DNA of 64,000 nt, taken from contig OX375872.1 of assembly GCA_947359465.1 (NCBI GenBank), positions 12,160,137-12,224,136 on the forward strand, given 5' to 3'. Positions 1 to 10,790 of the stretch are shown here, piece by piece. The notes beneath the pieces are model-generated. The model had not been told where the DNA came from. It did not search any database and saw only the letters and a list, made by a program, of their open reading frames with translations. Position numbers and translations under genes: made by a program. Each line of letters begins with the position of its first letter. Position 1 is the first letter of the stretch. This stretch comes from Metellina segmentata. Taxonomy: Eukaryota > Arthropoda > Arachnida > Araneae > Tetragnathidae.

Positions 1-135
1 CCTTGAAACTCGCTGTGACGTCATGCTCGTTTTTTCGATCGATTCTCAGACGGTTTGCCGATTAAGTACAGATCATAATATTACGAGATTAACATGGTTT
101 ATTCAAAATTGAACAGGTAACAAGATGGAAATGAT

Positions 136-480
136 TTGATTTTTTACTGATGCGGCTATTGGTTTAGGGTGGATTAAGTGTTAAAGGGGAAAAAAAGCAA
201 AATCACTTGCGACAGGAGTGTTGGTTTGCGAAACAAACCAAATGAGATTGCGTAGCAATCACCGGGGGTTGCCGAGAGTCAGCGAGCAGGGAGCGGAGCC
301 CTCGCTGTGACGTCATGGACCGGAAGGTCAAATTAGGACTATACGAATTAAGACAGTTCCGCCGTGGCAAGAGTCTGCGAAAGAAGTGTTGGTTTTCGAA
401 GTAAACCAAATGGGATTGACAAGCGTTGACGAGCAGGTAGTAATGAAAAAGGCGTAAAATTGACAGAAAATCCATAAAAG
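136..480 (+). repeat. GTTTGC-palindrome dispersed repeat, partial copy
   Basis: The segment has short self-complementary blocks of the type ggtttgcgaaacaaacc and the phrase gattgcgtagcaatc. The same phrases recur in inverse orientation at 57285-57597, including the flanking stretch around tttttactgatgcggctatt. No coding frame is convincing, so it is read as a non-coding interspersed repeat of unknown class. Confidence 0.65.
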
Positions 481-800
481 CCATTTAGGGAGCGTGTAAG
501 AATTGAACTCTACAGTAGAAATGGCGGGATCCGATCAGATAGTCCGGGAGTATGTGTCGCTTTTCAACGATTGCTTGAGGAAGGTTAGTTAGAGTATGAC
601 ACTTGACTATTGTTACAATCCTTACCTACAGTAGTAAAAGTAGGTTGTTAATTAATTATGTATCAGAAATATCTGAATTATGAAGTTACAGTATGCCTAT
701 CAAAGATGATAAAATATCCTTCACACAAAATATATAATAAAATAAATAGGCTTTTTAATAAATCATTTAATAATATTATACAATCACATTATAAATATTA
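481..800. other. AT-rich intergenic stretch, nothing recognised
   Basis: I see no protein motif, tRNA-like box or repeat shared with the rest of the window. It simply separates the dispersed repeat from the Tc1 remnant. Confidence 0.5.
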
Positions 801-804
801 ATAT

Positions 805-905
805 GATGTGTAGTGGCCATCGCAGTCAATGACCTGTTGCAGGCGCCGTGGCATGGAGTCTATTAAGCTGGCGATATGGTCAGAATCCATTTTGATTGAA
901 TCCCA
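805..905 (-). pseudogene. Tc1-like transposase, C-terminal remnant
   Basis: Read on the minus strand, this short piece encodes the usual Tc1 transposase ending, with an SMPRRLQQVI motif shortly before the stop. The DDE catalytic region is absent, so it is a 3'-end fossil. Arthropod Tc1 transposases commonly end with MPRR(L/I) about 15-20 residues before the stop, and other copies in this window share the motif. No terminal inverted repeat was found beside it. Confidence 0.6.
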
Positions 906-1173
906 GGATGTGTTGGCAGAGATAATTTAGTTTTCACTTTGTGAAACAATCCCCAATAACGATAATAATCATCGAATTTTGCAAACAGTCTCACTGCGCA
1001 AAAAATTTGGAATTCTGATATTTCAGTAACAGTTGAATAGCATGGAGTCAAATTTTACACATGTTTCTATTCATAATTTTTATGAATATTAATTTCATAA
1101 TTAATAAAAAATAGTAAAATTTAGTTTGATAAGTAAAATGTTTATAGATAGTGTTTGGGTTTCGGGGTAGCAA

Positions 1174-1508
1174 AGGTAATGGTAATGGTAATGGTAATTT
1201 TAGTTAACGTCGTACTAGAGCAACACAACGGGCTATTGACGACGGTCCGGGATCAGTCCCTTGAGGGAAAGATCCGAGGACAACACCTCGTAATTTTGAA
1301 CCACGGTCAGATGACGAAGCAACACCTGAGCTGGCACCCCACTCTCCAAACTTCCACGCCAACCCAGCGTGAGGACTTTCGGCCACGACAGATTTAAGAT
1401 GCACCAACCGCCTCTACACCATACGCTTACAAACATCCATGCCCATTCGAACCAGGAACCTTCCGATCTAGAGGCTAACACCTTAACCACTATACCGGTT
1501 GGTCGGCG
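1174..1508 (-). repeat. tRNA-derived SINE, nearly full length (head A)
   Basis: On the minus strand it starts with a tRNA-like head: a ggttaaggtgttagcctc region resembling an A box, then ggttcgaatgg standing in for the usual B box ggttcgaatcc. It continues into a conserved body of about 250 bp (atctgtcgtggccgaaagtc, tcgtcatctgaccgtggttc, ccgtcgtcaatagcccgttg) and ends in a (ttacca)n-like tail. The same structure recurs at 35435, 36025, 36880 and 37245. RNA polymerase III boxes are inferred from sequence only. Confidence 0.8.
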
Positions 1509-1535
1509 GGGGGTAGCAAAGGATGGAATTATGGA

Positions 1536-1752
1536 ATAAATCTGTCGTGGCCGAAAGTCCTCACGTTGGGTTGGCGTGGAAGTTTGGAGAGTGGGGTGCC
1601 AGCTCAGGTGTTGCTTCGTCATCTGACCGTGGTTCAAAATTACGAGGTGCTGTCCTCGGATCTTTCCCTTAAGGGAATGATCCCGGACCGTCGTCAATAG
1701 CCCGTTGTGTTGCTCTAGTACGACGTTAACTAAAATTACCATTACCATTACC
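1536..1752 (+). repeat. SINE body, headless, inverted to the preceding copy
   Basis: This is the body and tail of the same SINE in plus orientation, without the tRNA head. With the minus-strand copy at 1174-1508 it forms a near palindrome with arms of about 210 bp. Open frames here are SINE sequence read through and are not genes. Confidence 0.8.
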
Positions 1753-1840
1753 CTTAGGGGATTGATTCCAGACAGTCGTCAATAGCCCGTTGTGTTGCTC
1801 TAACACGACGTTAATTAAAATTACTTACCTTGTGTTATTT
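1753..1840 (+). repeat. SINE tail fragment
   Basis: A further copy of the last ~85 bp of the SINE body (ggggattgattccagac through gacgttaattaaaa) lies directly after the previous tail. It is a partial duplication or a 5'-truncated insertion. Confidence 0.65.
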
Positions 1841-1859
1841 CATTGTGACGTTAGTTAAA

Positions 1860-2790
1860 ATACCTACCGTCTCTCCAATGAAAATTCTAAACCTCTATTG
1901 AGTCTGAGGGTACAGTAAGCAAGGGAAACACCCGAGTGGTTTACACGCATAATTCCACCTTGCAACCTGCAGTGTCCCCTGTCTGTTACTTCTAACACGT
2001 TTTCACCTGGACCAATAGAATATTTACAACGGATTTTATCACACGGGAAAGACCGACAGACTCTTTCCAAGGGATTCTATTACGAGGAAAGGATCAATAG
2101 AATCCTTACAAATAAAATATTCTAAATACAGGACAGATGGAATCTTTCCAATAGATTCTACTATAGGGAAAGGAACAACAGAATTTATCCTTTGAAAGAA
2201 AATATTCGAAGTACAGAACCAATAGTATATTTTTTAAACTTGAAAGTATCCATAGATTATTTAGAAAGATGTGGTTATCTAGTCATTTAGGATGTTGAGG
2301 GTGTTAAAGCAACCCTACATCACTTGGCTATCTCCATTCACCAATATTTAAACGATCCTAAAATTTGTCAATGCCATTTTGTACCAAAATGACAGAAAAA
2401 TACGTTCAACTGTCCTAACACTTCAATCAGCTTAGTTTTACAAAAGAATTCCTTTCACTCGATTGACTTCCCACCGAAAAGGGATGTAAGGACTCAGCGA
2501 TAAGCTTCATTTACTTTAACCAATGCGGAATACCACATTTGTGCTAGTTTTTCGGCATTGAAAATGCAATTGCTCTTACCCTAAACCTATACTAGACCAT
2601 TAGTAACCGGAATTTGATTGATGTTCCTAAAGTCAGCTGGATGAGAACATCTGCAGATGACGATTTCTGGAAAAGCACTTTTGATAGTAATGACTTGAAG
2701 CGACGTTACATTTCGCAATGAAGGCAGTTAACATTTATTTTGTCATTTGACTTCTTAAGAGTTGATGCCTTAAAATAGCATTTAGCAGAA
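1860..2790. other. Intergenic; weak tandem pattern at 2040-2230
   Basis: No gene is recognised. Between about 2040 and 2230 a degenerate phrase resembling gggattctattacgaggaaagga recurs about three times at 40-60 bp spacing, a decayed minisatellite at best. The remainder shows nothing. Confidence 0.4.
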
Positions 2791-2809
2791 ACCTTGTACT
2801 TAAGATTTG

Positions 2810-3020
2810 AAATAGCATGAGCAGCTGAAGGTTGCGAGTTCGAATCCAACCAAAGATTGTAGTGTCTGAAGGTACGTGTGAAATCTATCAGGGTCTAAAA
2901 TCCCCTCATGTTGGCGTGGTGTGGTCATTTTCTGACGGTGGCTTATAAGTACAAGGTAGCTTCGTATCTTTCCCTTCGGGATTGGCCCATTATGTTGCCT
3001 TAGTGTTAGCTTAATGTGAA
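2810..3020 (+). repeat. SINE, diverged copy (head B)
   Basis: It begins with the second head type seen in the window (ggttgcgagttcgaatccaac, containing a B-box-like gttcgaatcc) and then has a diverged version of the shared SINE body. Several internal deletions separate it from the consensus. Confidence 0.55.
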
Positions 3021-3232
3021 ATACCTAACCAATCGTAAAAAGAGTCTCCAGGTTGCTACATGCATAAGAGATCCGATAGAGGTATGTTTTAATAATTTAT
3101 TTCCTCGACTCAAATTATTTCGACGATGTATCTCGTCACCAAGATCCCATTTTGCTGATGATACGATAGCTCGTCTTCAAGATTTGACCAAGTTTTCAAA
3201 TGCCGAGAATGCCGCGGGGACCCAGATGAAAG

Positions 3233-3482
3233 AGTAATGGATTAGCAACCGGAGGGTTGAACACCGTCGTGTATAAATGGGGCACGTCCAATCTGTCGTG
3301 GCATCAAATATCCTCGCGTTGGCGTGGTGTGGAAGTTTGGAAATGTGGAGTGCCAGCTCAGGTGTTGCCTCGTCATTTAAACGTGGTTCAGAATTACGTG
3401 GTGTTGTCCTCGGATCTTTCCCTTAAGGAATTGATCCCGGACCGTCGTCACTAGCCAGGTGTGCTGCTTCAGTATGAAGTTA
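3233..3482 (+). repeat. SINE (head B), partial
   Basis: The head phrase ggattagcaaccggagggtt is followed by the body from atctgtcgtggc to gatcccggaccgtcgtca. The B-box stretch is deleted. Apparent open frames on both strands come from the SINE. Confidence 0.65.
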
Positions 3483-3654
3483 TCCTCAGCGTGAAAACCA
3501 TCAGAGGGGTTAAATAAGATAACATTAGGAGGGACCCTTTGGACAACTCTATTGTATTCTAACATCGTTATGGGATATATCCCATCCACAACCTTATTCT
3601 CCAACTACATCAGTGTTCCTGGTGTGCCTAACAAAGGACCCTTTGCTTCAGGGC

Positions 3655-3880
3655 AGCCCAGGAGGTAGAGTCTCGGATTAACAACTGAAGGGTTGCTAGT
3701 AAGAAAGTATATCCAAATGACCGCGGATGTTCAATCGACCTCGTATTTCCTCACGTTGCTGTTGGTTCACCTACCCACGTTCACGGGTTTTAGCCACCAC
3801 TGACCGTGAGTGGAATTGACGAGGTGCTGTCCGCGGAAATTGCCCTTCGGGATTGATCCCATTAAGCTGCGCAGTTAGTA
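3655..3880 (+). repeat. SINE-related, strongly diverged
   Basis: Scattered matches to the SINE body remain (gaccgtgagtggaattgacg, ggtgctgtccgcggaaat, ttcgggattgatccc) after a head-B-like start. An old copy. Confidence 0.4.
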
Positions 3881-4031
3881 GTGATGCAAAAAAACCAGGA
3901 ATTTTGAAGATAGTAATAAACTTTGGAGTTGTGGGGAAAAAAACCCGGAACATTAGGAATATTGAGGGAACAAACTAAATCAACCATTTTTATAACATCA
4001 GTTTTTAATCAGTAAAGTGCATATATAAGAT

Positions 4032-5037
4032 ACTAGCCACTGCGTGGCAAGCACGGCGTTGCCCATGATAGTTCTTTACGCGAGGTTAGGTGTGACCACT
4101 GCTCGCTAACCCCCAGTGATTGCTACTAATTCCCATTTGGTTTCCTTCGCAAACCAAATTATGAATATTATGAACTATAGTTTCCTTCGCAAACCAACAA
4201 CACGGGCAACGCCGTGATGGCCTCGTCATTGTCAAATTCGGTCAAATTCCAATTGCGAAGAGATCCAATCGGCGTGACATCACAATCTCTTGCGAAAATA
4301 TAAATATTTAATTGAAAAATTATTTATTAAAAGAAAAGCAAACGTGTTAGGTATCTATTGGTGTCAAATTTACCGCAGATTTCATATCCGCTGAAATTTT
4401 CAATCTATCTTTAACGATCCCGATTTTACTAAAAAGAACTAAACAATGCCAGCCAAAATGTCGGGTTTTTTTGCTTTCTTTCGCTAAAATCGTAAGAGGG
4501 CAGGAAATGTAATCTGTTTATTATTTGAACGCGAAGTTAGACGTAACGTCACAATCTTGCGAAAATATAAAAGATATATTTAATTTAAAAATTTTATTTA
4601 TTTAAAGGATATCATATTTTTAGGTATCGATCTAATGGGAAATTTTCCGCAGATTTTAAAACCGTTGAAATTTTTACTGTATCTTTAACGGTCTAGGAGA
4701 TGGAAAAAAGAACTAAATAAATAGTTAAAAGTTTATTTGGTATTTTTTATCGTCTTCTGGGAAATCATTCCTCTTCGCAAAATGAAAACGGAAACGGAAA
4801 AAATAAATTTTGAATCTGTGATCTTCTATGCTGTTGCATTCAATAATAATTAAATTTCATTAAATTCATTTTAAAATGTTCTAGATTGAATTTTAAAATT
4901 CTCTGCGACCCAAAAATCGCAAAAAAAATCGGACTACCTGTGTGCCAAATCTCATTATTGTAAGTGCCATAGATTCGTCAGGACTTTGCGTGCAGAAGAA
5001 AAACAGACAAGCACTTCCTTATATAATATTATACTAG
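4032..5037 (+). repeat. GTTTGC-palindrome dispersed repeat, long copy
   Basis: It starts with actagccactgcgtggcaag and passes through palindromic gtttgcgaag/caaacc blocks. Two copies of an internal module follow (gcagatttcaaatcc-like phrase, then ctttaacgatc). It ends in cagacaa...cttcc...tataatattatac. Related long copies lie at 15660-16795 (minus), 19270-20095, 42120-43240 and 43250-44325. There is no open frame and no terminal inverted repeat. The shared 3' tail suggests mobilisation by an element not present here; the class is undetermined. Confidence 0.7.
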
Positions 5038-5172
5038 AATTGTGGATGAAACCATGTTTTAATATGTTGCACATCCCGAATAAATAGCTAGATCAATAAT
5101 TCCCAACCAGTGTGCACCAACCAGGCTCAGCTTTTTCCTAACGAAAACTAATATTTCCAATCCCAGTGGAGA

Positions 5173-5235
5173 AAACTGTAAGTGCCATAGATTCGTCAGG
5201 ACTTTGCGTGCAGAAGAAAAACAGACAAACAGATT
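5173..5235 (+). repeat. 3'-tail fragment of the dispersed repeat
   Basis: It repeats the phrase gtaagtgccatagattcgtc plus tgcagaagaaaaacagac found at the 3' end of the adjacent long copy. Confidence 0.6.
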
Positions 5236-5514
5236 TAATGCAGATTTAATAACACATTTAAGAAGCTATAGCAGCAACCATGTTTGGTAGAAATTAATGG
5301 TGAATGAGATACAAGAGTTTTGGCTACAAAATATAAATTTCGATAACATATTTCAAATAAAAAGTATTATTTTTGTTAGTTTTTAATTATTCATGTTATT
5401 TTTTAATTATTCTTGTTAGTTTTTAATTATTCTTGTTAGTTTTTAATTATTCTTTTGTTAACTGTTCTGTAAATTCTTCACATTTCCAGTACAACAATAT
5501 AACCTACTAGGGGC

Positions 5515-5625
5515 CCTCCCCCTGCTCGCTGACGCTCGCCAACACCCGGAGGATTGTTTTGCAATCCTATTTGGTTCGCTGCGCGAACCTTACTCGCTTA
5601 GCTCGCATTAATGAAGACATATGTC
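5515..5625 (+). repeat. GTTTGC-type repeat fragment
   Basis: Short piece with the ctgctcgctgacgctcgcc phrase and an inverted ggttcgctgcgcgaacc block, related to the dispersed family. Confidence 0.5.
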
Positions 5626-5639
5626 CTAGCAGAAGGGAT

Positions 5640-6740
5640 TGTTTACAAAATATGATACTCCAAAAAAATATTTTTCAAATATAAATTTGTATTACTGCAG
5701 AAAAGTTATACAGTACCTCTGCAATCAGAACTCGAACAATTTGTAATTCAAATGAAAACTTTGAGCAAATTTGGACTCGAAATGTGAGCGCCGCTTTGGA
5801 AATCGAATACCCTGCATGTAGTTTGTATATAAGCTACAACAGCTCGACTAATATCTATATATTTTCAATAAAACTTCATCCGATAACGCTATAAATTCAA
5901 TTGAGGCGCGAGGCTTCGTGGTAAACAAACAATCGTACAATGTTGCCACGTAAGAGAATTATATATATAGAATAGTAAAATCCATTTCACTCAATTTTAA
6001 AGAATGAATTCGTTTGTTAAGGTGTAATATACCTATTGTTTATGGTTGTGCTTTAGTTTTCATCTGAATTATGAACAGTGAATCACTTTATCTTTAGTGG
6101 TGTTTAGTTTCGAAGTAAAAATTTTTTTTAGAAGAAAGTAAAAGTTCTTACAGTTACCCAAAGGTTTCCAACTTAAAATTCTGATCTTAAATATGTTCAA
6201 TTAAAAAAAAACACTAAAAGCAAAAATTTAATGAGCTAGATTATTTGAGTGTTTCTGGTTTGGTTGACGATTTTATATCATTTGGTACCTTGGAGTTAAC
6301 AGACAATTTAAGAGACTCACAAAGGATTGACTATTTCGTGACGCTGTTTAAATTTAGTTTTTTTCACTTGGTTTGCATGTCCAAATTTGTCAAAGAATCT
6401 CACTCAAATGCAAGAATATTTTTTGCATTCTGTAATGATTTACTATTTGCATGGGTTTTCTTATATTTAAGTGTTTTAAATTATTTATATCAGATTTAAA
6501 ATCCGTCAAATACTCTTCCATTTAATTGATATTTGTTGCAACTAAGAAGTCACATGGTATACTAATTAAAGGCAATCTAAGGCTTTATTGACAACACAAA
6601 TCCCTAACACCTTACTGCTCGGCGTCTCGTCTAAAACTAGAAGTGTCAACACACACAAAAAAACATGATTACATTGACGAACCCTACAAGTGGTGCTATC
6701 TAGTGCAAGATACTGCAAGTAGAAACACAATACAATAACA
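5640..6740. other. AT-rich intergenic, nothing recognised
   Basis: One open frame of 84 codons (6245-6499) is present, but its composition is low in complexity and it has no recognisable domain, so I do not call it a gene. No repeat of the window families is obvious. Confidence 0.4.
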
Positions 6741-6750
6741 GTCGATATAC

Positions 6751-7590
6751 AGGGTTAATCAAAATGAATCATCCTATTTCAAAATGCTATATTTTCATAA
6801 ATGAACTACATAGAATGATAAGTAATGCATGAATACAAAGGAAAAATATGTAAGTTTTTTTTTTTAAGTGTTCGATATAACTTCCTTTAGTTAACACGTA
6901 TAATGTCAAGACGGTATGTAAATTCCTGCCAAACACGTTGTAAAGTGTCAGTGGTAATTGTTTGTAGGGCAGCAGAAATCCGTTGTTTAAGTTCACATAA
7001 ATTTGTGGGTAATGGTGGCACATACACTTTATCTAAAACAACCCCCCCCCAAAAAAAAAAAAAAAAAAAAAGGAAGAAATCGCATGGGGTCTCTTATCAG
7101 ATGACCTAGGTGGCCAGCTGTGTAACATCAAATCATCTGGTCCACGCGACCGATCCAACTTTGAGGTAGCTTCGTGTTAAGAAAAAGACGGACCTCTGTA
7201 GTCCAGTGTGGTGGTCCCCATCTTGTTGGAAAACGAAGTTGGAGAGATCTTCCTGGGGGAAAAGCCAGATTTGCAACATATCCAACTAGGTACTGCCAGT
7301 GACTGTTTTCACCGCAAAAAGAAATGGTCCATATATCTGTTGTGGTAAGATAAGAAAATATAAATGTAATTATTCAACTGACAATAATTGTGTTAGCTGA
7401 GTGAAAGTGAAACTACACGCAACCGTATAATATAAACACTAACATATCTTTGATACGGACATCGCGCCATCCTCACAATATAAAAATTCCATATTTTCCT
7501 TTGTATGGATGCATTACTTATTATTCTGTGTCGTTTATTTTTGAAAATATGGAATTTTGAAATAGGATGATACATTTTGAATAACCCCTT
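6751..7590 (-). mobile_element. Mariner-like (DUF4817/DD41D-type) remnant with long TIRs
   Basis: About 100 bp at the left (cagggttaatcaaaatgaat onward) is repeated in inverse orientation at about 7480-7590, giving terminal inverted repeats. Between them the minus strand holds broken transposase: about 7330-7140 shows a degraded FQQDG block, and about 7050-6850 encodes a C-terminus with LQRVWQEFTYRLD. That ending is typical of the arthropod DUF4817 mariner group. Frameshifts, stops and a poly-C/poly-A run at 7040-7070 show it is dead, and most of the N-terminal half is missing. Confidence 0.65.
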
Positions 7591-7614
7591 TTTAACAGTT
7601 CCATTTTTCCTTAA

Positions 7615-7795
7615 AAAAATCGCAGTTTTAGACGTCGAGGGGCTCGACGCTCTCTTTTCGAACATCTGACAGTAATAGGTGAAGTGTTTGAGATAGTGGG
7701 AACTACAGCAACATGCTCCTCATCCTTAGCTGGGGGTCCTGAGAGTTCACACCCGTGGATGCCCACTTCCTGTCTACGTTGTTGAGGTGTCAAGA
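7615..7795 (-). pseudogene. Possible LTR-retroelement polyprotein tail
   Basis: The minus strand has a short frame ending in a basic RERRAPRRL-type motif. Such motifs often occur near the end of LTR-retrotransposon polyproteins. No protease, reverse transcriptase or integrase is adjacent and no LTR was found, so this is only a suggestion. Confidence 0.2.
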
Positions 7796-7862
7796 CTGGT
7801 GAACTCCAATGAGTCTAAACAGACCTCACTAGAAGGACAGTTACTGCTGCAAGCCTGGGAAG

Positions 7863-8160
7863 GACATCTACAGGGATTGGACAAAAGTATGGAAACACCT
7901 GAAAAAATATGTAACCTTGACTAATATGGTGTATGAAAACCGTTGGCATTCAAAACGGCTTGCAGTCTTCTCGGAATGGATAAATACAGTTCCTGTGTGC
8001 TTGCTAAAGGAATCTTGTACCATTCTTCCTGCAAAACGGTGGCAAGTTCAGATAACTATGATGGCGGTGGATAGCGATCCCACACTTTCCTCTCCAATGT
8101 AGACCACAAAGATTCAATAATATTGAGGTCTGGTGACTGTTGGCCAGGGTGTGTCAAATC
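7863..8160 (-). pseudogene. Tc1-like transposase, C-terminal remnant with TIR
   Basis: On the minus strand a frame contains SPDLNIIESLW, which carries the catalytic Glu of the DD34E triad, and continues to a SIPRRLQAVL ending and stop. One in-frame stop interrupts it about 30 residues after the catalytic motif. Beyond the stop the sequence runs into ggacaaaagtatggaaacac, which looks like a Tc1 terminal inverted repeat. The catalytic Asp residues and N-terminus are missing. Its upstream side meets the T-rich minisatellite at about 8240. Confidence 0.7.
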
Positions 8161-8239
8161 ATCCTCGCGTTCAGAAAATCAGTCCTGGACGATGTGTGTG
8201 AACAGAGGCTTTGTCGACACCATCACCATTGGGGAATTG

Positions 8240-9560
8240 CTTGTTTGCATTAACAGTTTGTTTTGTTGCATTAACCGCTTGTTTTCTTGTAATAACAGAG
8301 TTTGTTCTGTTGCGTCAACAGAGTTTGTTTTGTTGTATCAACATAGTTTGTTTTGTTGCGTCAACAGAGTGTGTTTTGTTGTACTAACCGTATACTTGTG
8401 TGTTTTGTAACTTATTTTGTGTTGTTAATTTCGTGTTTGTTTTGCTGACAAATATATATTCTTTAATTAATTCTGATTTCGTGTTCCTGTTGGTGTTCTT
8501 TTATTAACTGAGTTTCGTTTATTATCTTAGTTTGTTTTAATATGCTAACCCAATTTTTTTGTGCTAATCAAGTTTTTGTTGTGCCGACAATGTTTTTGTA
8601 GTACTGACCGTGTTTTTGATGTGCTAACCGAGTTTTTGATGTGATAACCGAGTTTTTGTTTGCTTTTGCTTGAACAGTTTGTATTATTTTACTAACTGTT
8701 CTAAAAAGAACTATTTTAGAAATTGCGTTAATGTGCTACTCGAAGTTGTATTATTGTGCAACCTATAGAGTTGTATTAGTATGCAACTTAAAGTTGTATT
8801 ATTGTGCAACCTAGAGTTATATTAGTGTGCAACTTAAAGTTATATTATTGTGCAACCTAAAGTTGTATTATTGTGCAACCTAAAGTTGTATTGCGCTACC
8901 CAAAGTTGTGTTGCGCTACCCGAAGTTGTTTTGTGCTCTAGCCAGAAGTGTTATTACTGTGCTTACTAAATTTATATTCTTGCGGTTTGTGTTGTACTAA
9001 TTGTGTTTGTGTTGCATTAACCAATATTAAGTTTCTGCTAACCGAATTTGTGTTGTATTAATATTGTGTTTTTGAACAGATTACAGTGAATTAACATGTT
9101 TTTGTTGTTGTATTAGCAAGGTTTGTGTTGTGTTAGCAAGGTTTGTGTTGTGTTAGCAGGGTTTTTTCTTGTATTAGCAGAGTTTGTATTGTTGTATTAG
9201 CAGAGTTTGTGTTGTAATAACGTCGTTTTGTTTTGCTGTAATAACGTAGTTTGTTTTGTTGCAATAACGGAGTTTGTTTTGTTGTAATAACGTAGTTTGT
9301 GTTGTTGTATTAGCAGAGTTTGTGTTGTAATACCGTCGTTTTGTTTTGTTGTAATATCGTAGTTTTTTTTTTTAATTACGTAGTCTGTTGTTGTAATTTT
9401 GTAGTCTGTTGTTGTAATAACGTAGTCTGTTTTGTCGTAATAACATAGTTTGTTTTGTTGTAATAACATAGTTTGTTTTGTTGTAATAACATAGTTTGTT
9501 TTGGTGTAATATCAGTTTGTTATGTTGTACTAACCATGTTTTTGTTGTGCTATACGAGTA
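8240..9560. repeat. Degenerate T-rich minisatellite, unit about 20-25 bp
   Basis: About 1.3 kb is built from variations of gtttgttttgttgtaataac, with a middle block (about 8740-8940) using ttgtattattgtgcaacc. Units differ by substitutions and small indels, so the array is old or several variants were amplified separately. Open frames rich in Tyr, Asn and Gln on the minus strand are translations of the repeat. Confidence 0.85.
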
Positions 9561-9564
9561 TAAT

Positions 9565-10300
9565 GGGATTCCATTAGTTAAAAAAGGAATATGATTTATA
9601 TTTTGTTTGTTTGTAAGCATGTTTTTATGGCTATCAACACGTGATATGAAAATTAATTTTGTGTTTGTGAATACAAATTCCATGAAATTTGCCTATTTGA
9701 AAAAAAAGTTGCTACGAACTGTCTTTTGATAACCGGAAGGCTCAATCAGCAAGTTTTAATGGACGCTCTGTTGCTACATCTCTCATTTTAGCAGCCCCCC
9801 CCCCCCCCGCCTATTATTTTCTCTGGAGATGCTTTCTTCCTTTTTTAGTTGACTATTGCTCTGAAAAGCAATTCTAAATTATTTGACAAGTGTCGCCATC
9901 TATTAGCAACGTACAAAAGTTTTAATTCTTTTAGAATTACTAAAATACTTAATTCCTAGGGACAAAAGACAAATATAAAATATCGGAACAAGGGAAGATA
10001 GCTTGAAAATCTCATCAATTTTGAAGAATTGTTTTTTAAAAAAACAGCGCAGTAGTTACCACAATAGGATTTTGTGGCCTTATATTCGTGTGTTACGGAT
10101 TTAAATTATGTTTAGTCAATATTTTTTCATTAAGGGGTATTTAAAATAAAAGTTTCAACCTAATTTTCAAAATTTAAGAACTCTTTTATATTTAAATTTT
10201 TAAGTCCGTGTTTTTCCAAATCTCAAGCATAACTGAAGTGAGGTGTGATTTCGTATTAATAAACGAACAGGTTTCGTTCTAAGAAAACTGAGGGATAAAA
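9565..10300. other. AT-rich intergenic, nothing recognised
   Basis: It contains a run of 14 C at about 9797 but no recognisable gene or repeat. Confidence 0.4.
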
Positions 10301-10325
10301 GCACAATTATATATATATATATATA

Positions 10326-10693
10326 TGTAAGATTCGTGTTGTTCTGTTTGGTAAGGTCTATATTAAAGACTTCGAATCTTACAGCACATTGACATTTAAT
10401 GAATAAATATATACAATTATTATGTACAGTTGAGTTATATTTCAAAAAAGTTCCGTCATTATCGGCAGCAGTCGTCTCTGCTCGGAAAAAATACGTCAGC
10501 TCTCAATGGCGTCCAGGGGAAAAAGTGTCTGTTCTATTAATTTTCTCGTAACTGAATACCAGAATGTGAATGGCTCGTGACAGTCTTGCCTTGCATTCCT
10601 ACTACAATGCAACTGACTCCTACCAGTCTCGTTGCTCTTATAATGAGTTCTTTCCAGACTAGTAGACAACTACCGTTGTTTAGTATTCCTACA
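10326..10693 (-). repeat. 3' LTR of the gypsy-like element
   Basis: 368 bp, identical to the 5' LTR. The coding frame ends about 100 bp before it. The bordering purine-rich ggacgaaagatc stretch is a weak polypurine-tract candidate. Confidence 0.92.
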
Positions 10694-10790
10694 ATCGGCC
10701 ATCCTGATGATCTTTCGTCCTCGAAAGGAACACGACAAACCTAAAAAAAAAAAAACACAAAACAGTATCTGGGAATACATTGATTCAGTA

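Noticed and set aside
1155..1748. Frames of 60-170 codons shared between several places (also at 36951-37569)
   Set aside because: They are read-through of SINE copies, identical because the SINE is repeated.
6245..6499. 84-codon plus-strand frame
   Set aside because: No domain, no splice or promoter context, AT-driven composition.
8240..9560. CRISPR-like regular repeats
   Set aside because: Units are contiguous and degenerate with no unique spacers, and the window is eukaryotic.
9197..9683. Tyr/Asn/Gln-rich minus-strand frames
   Set aside because: Translation of the T-rich minisatellite.
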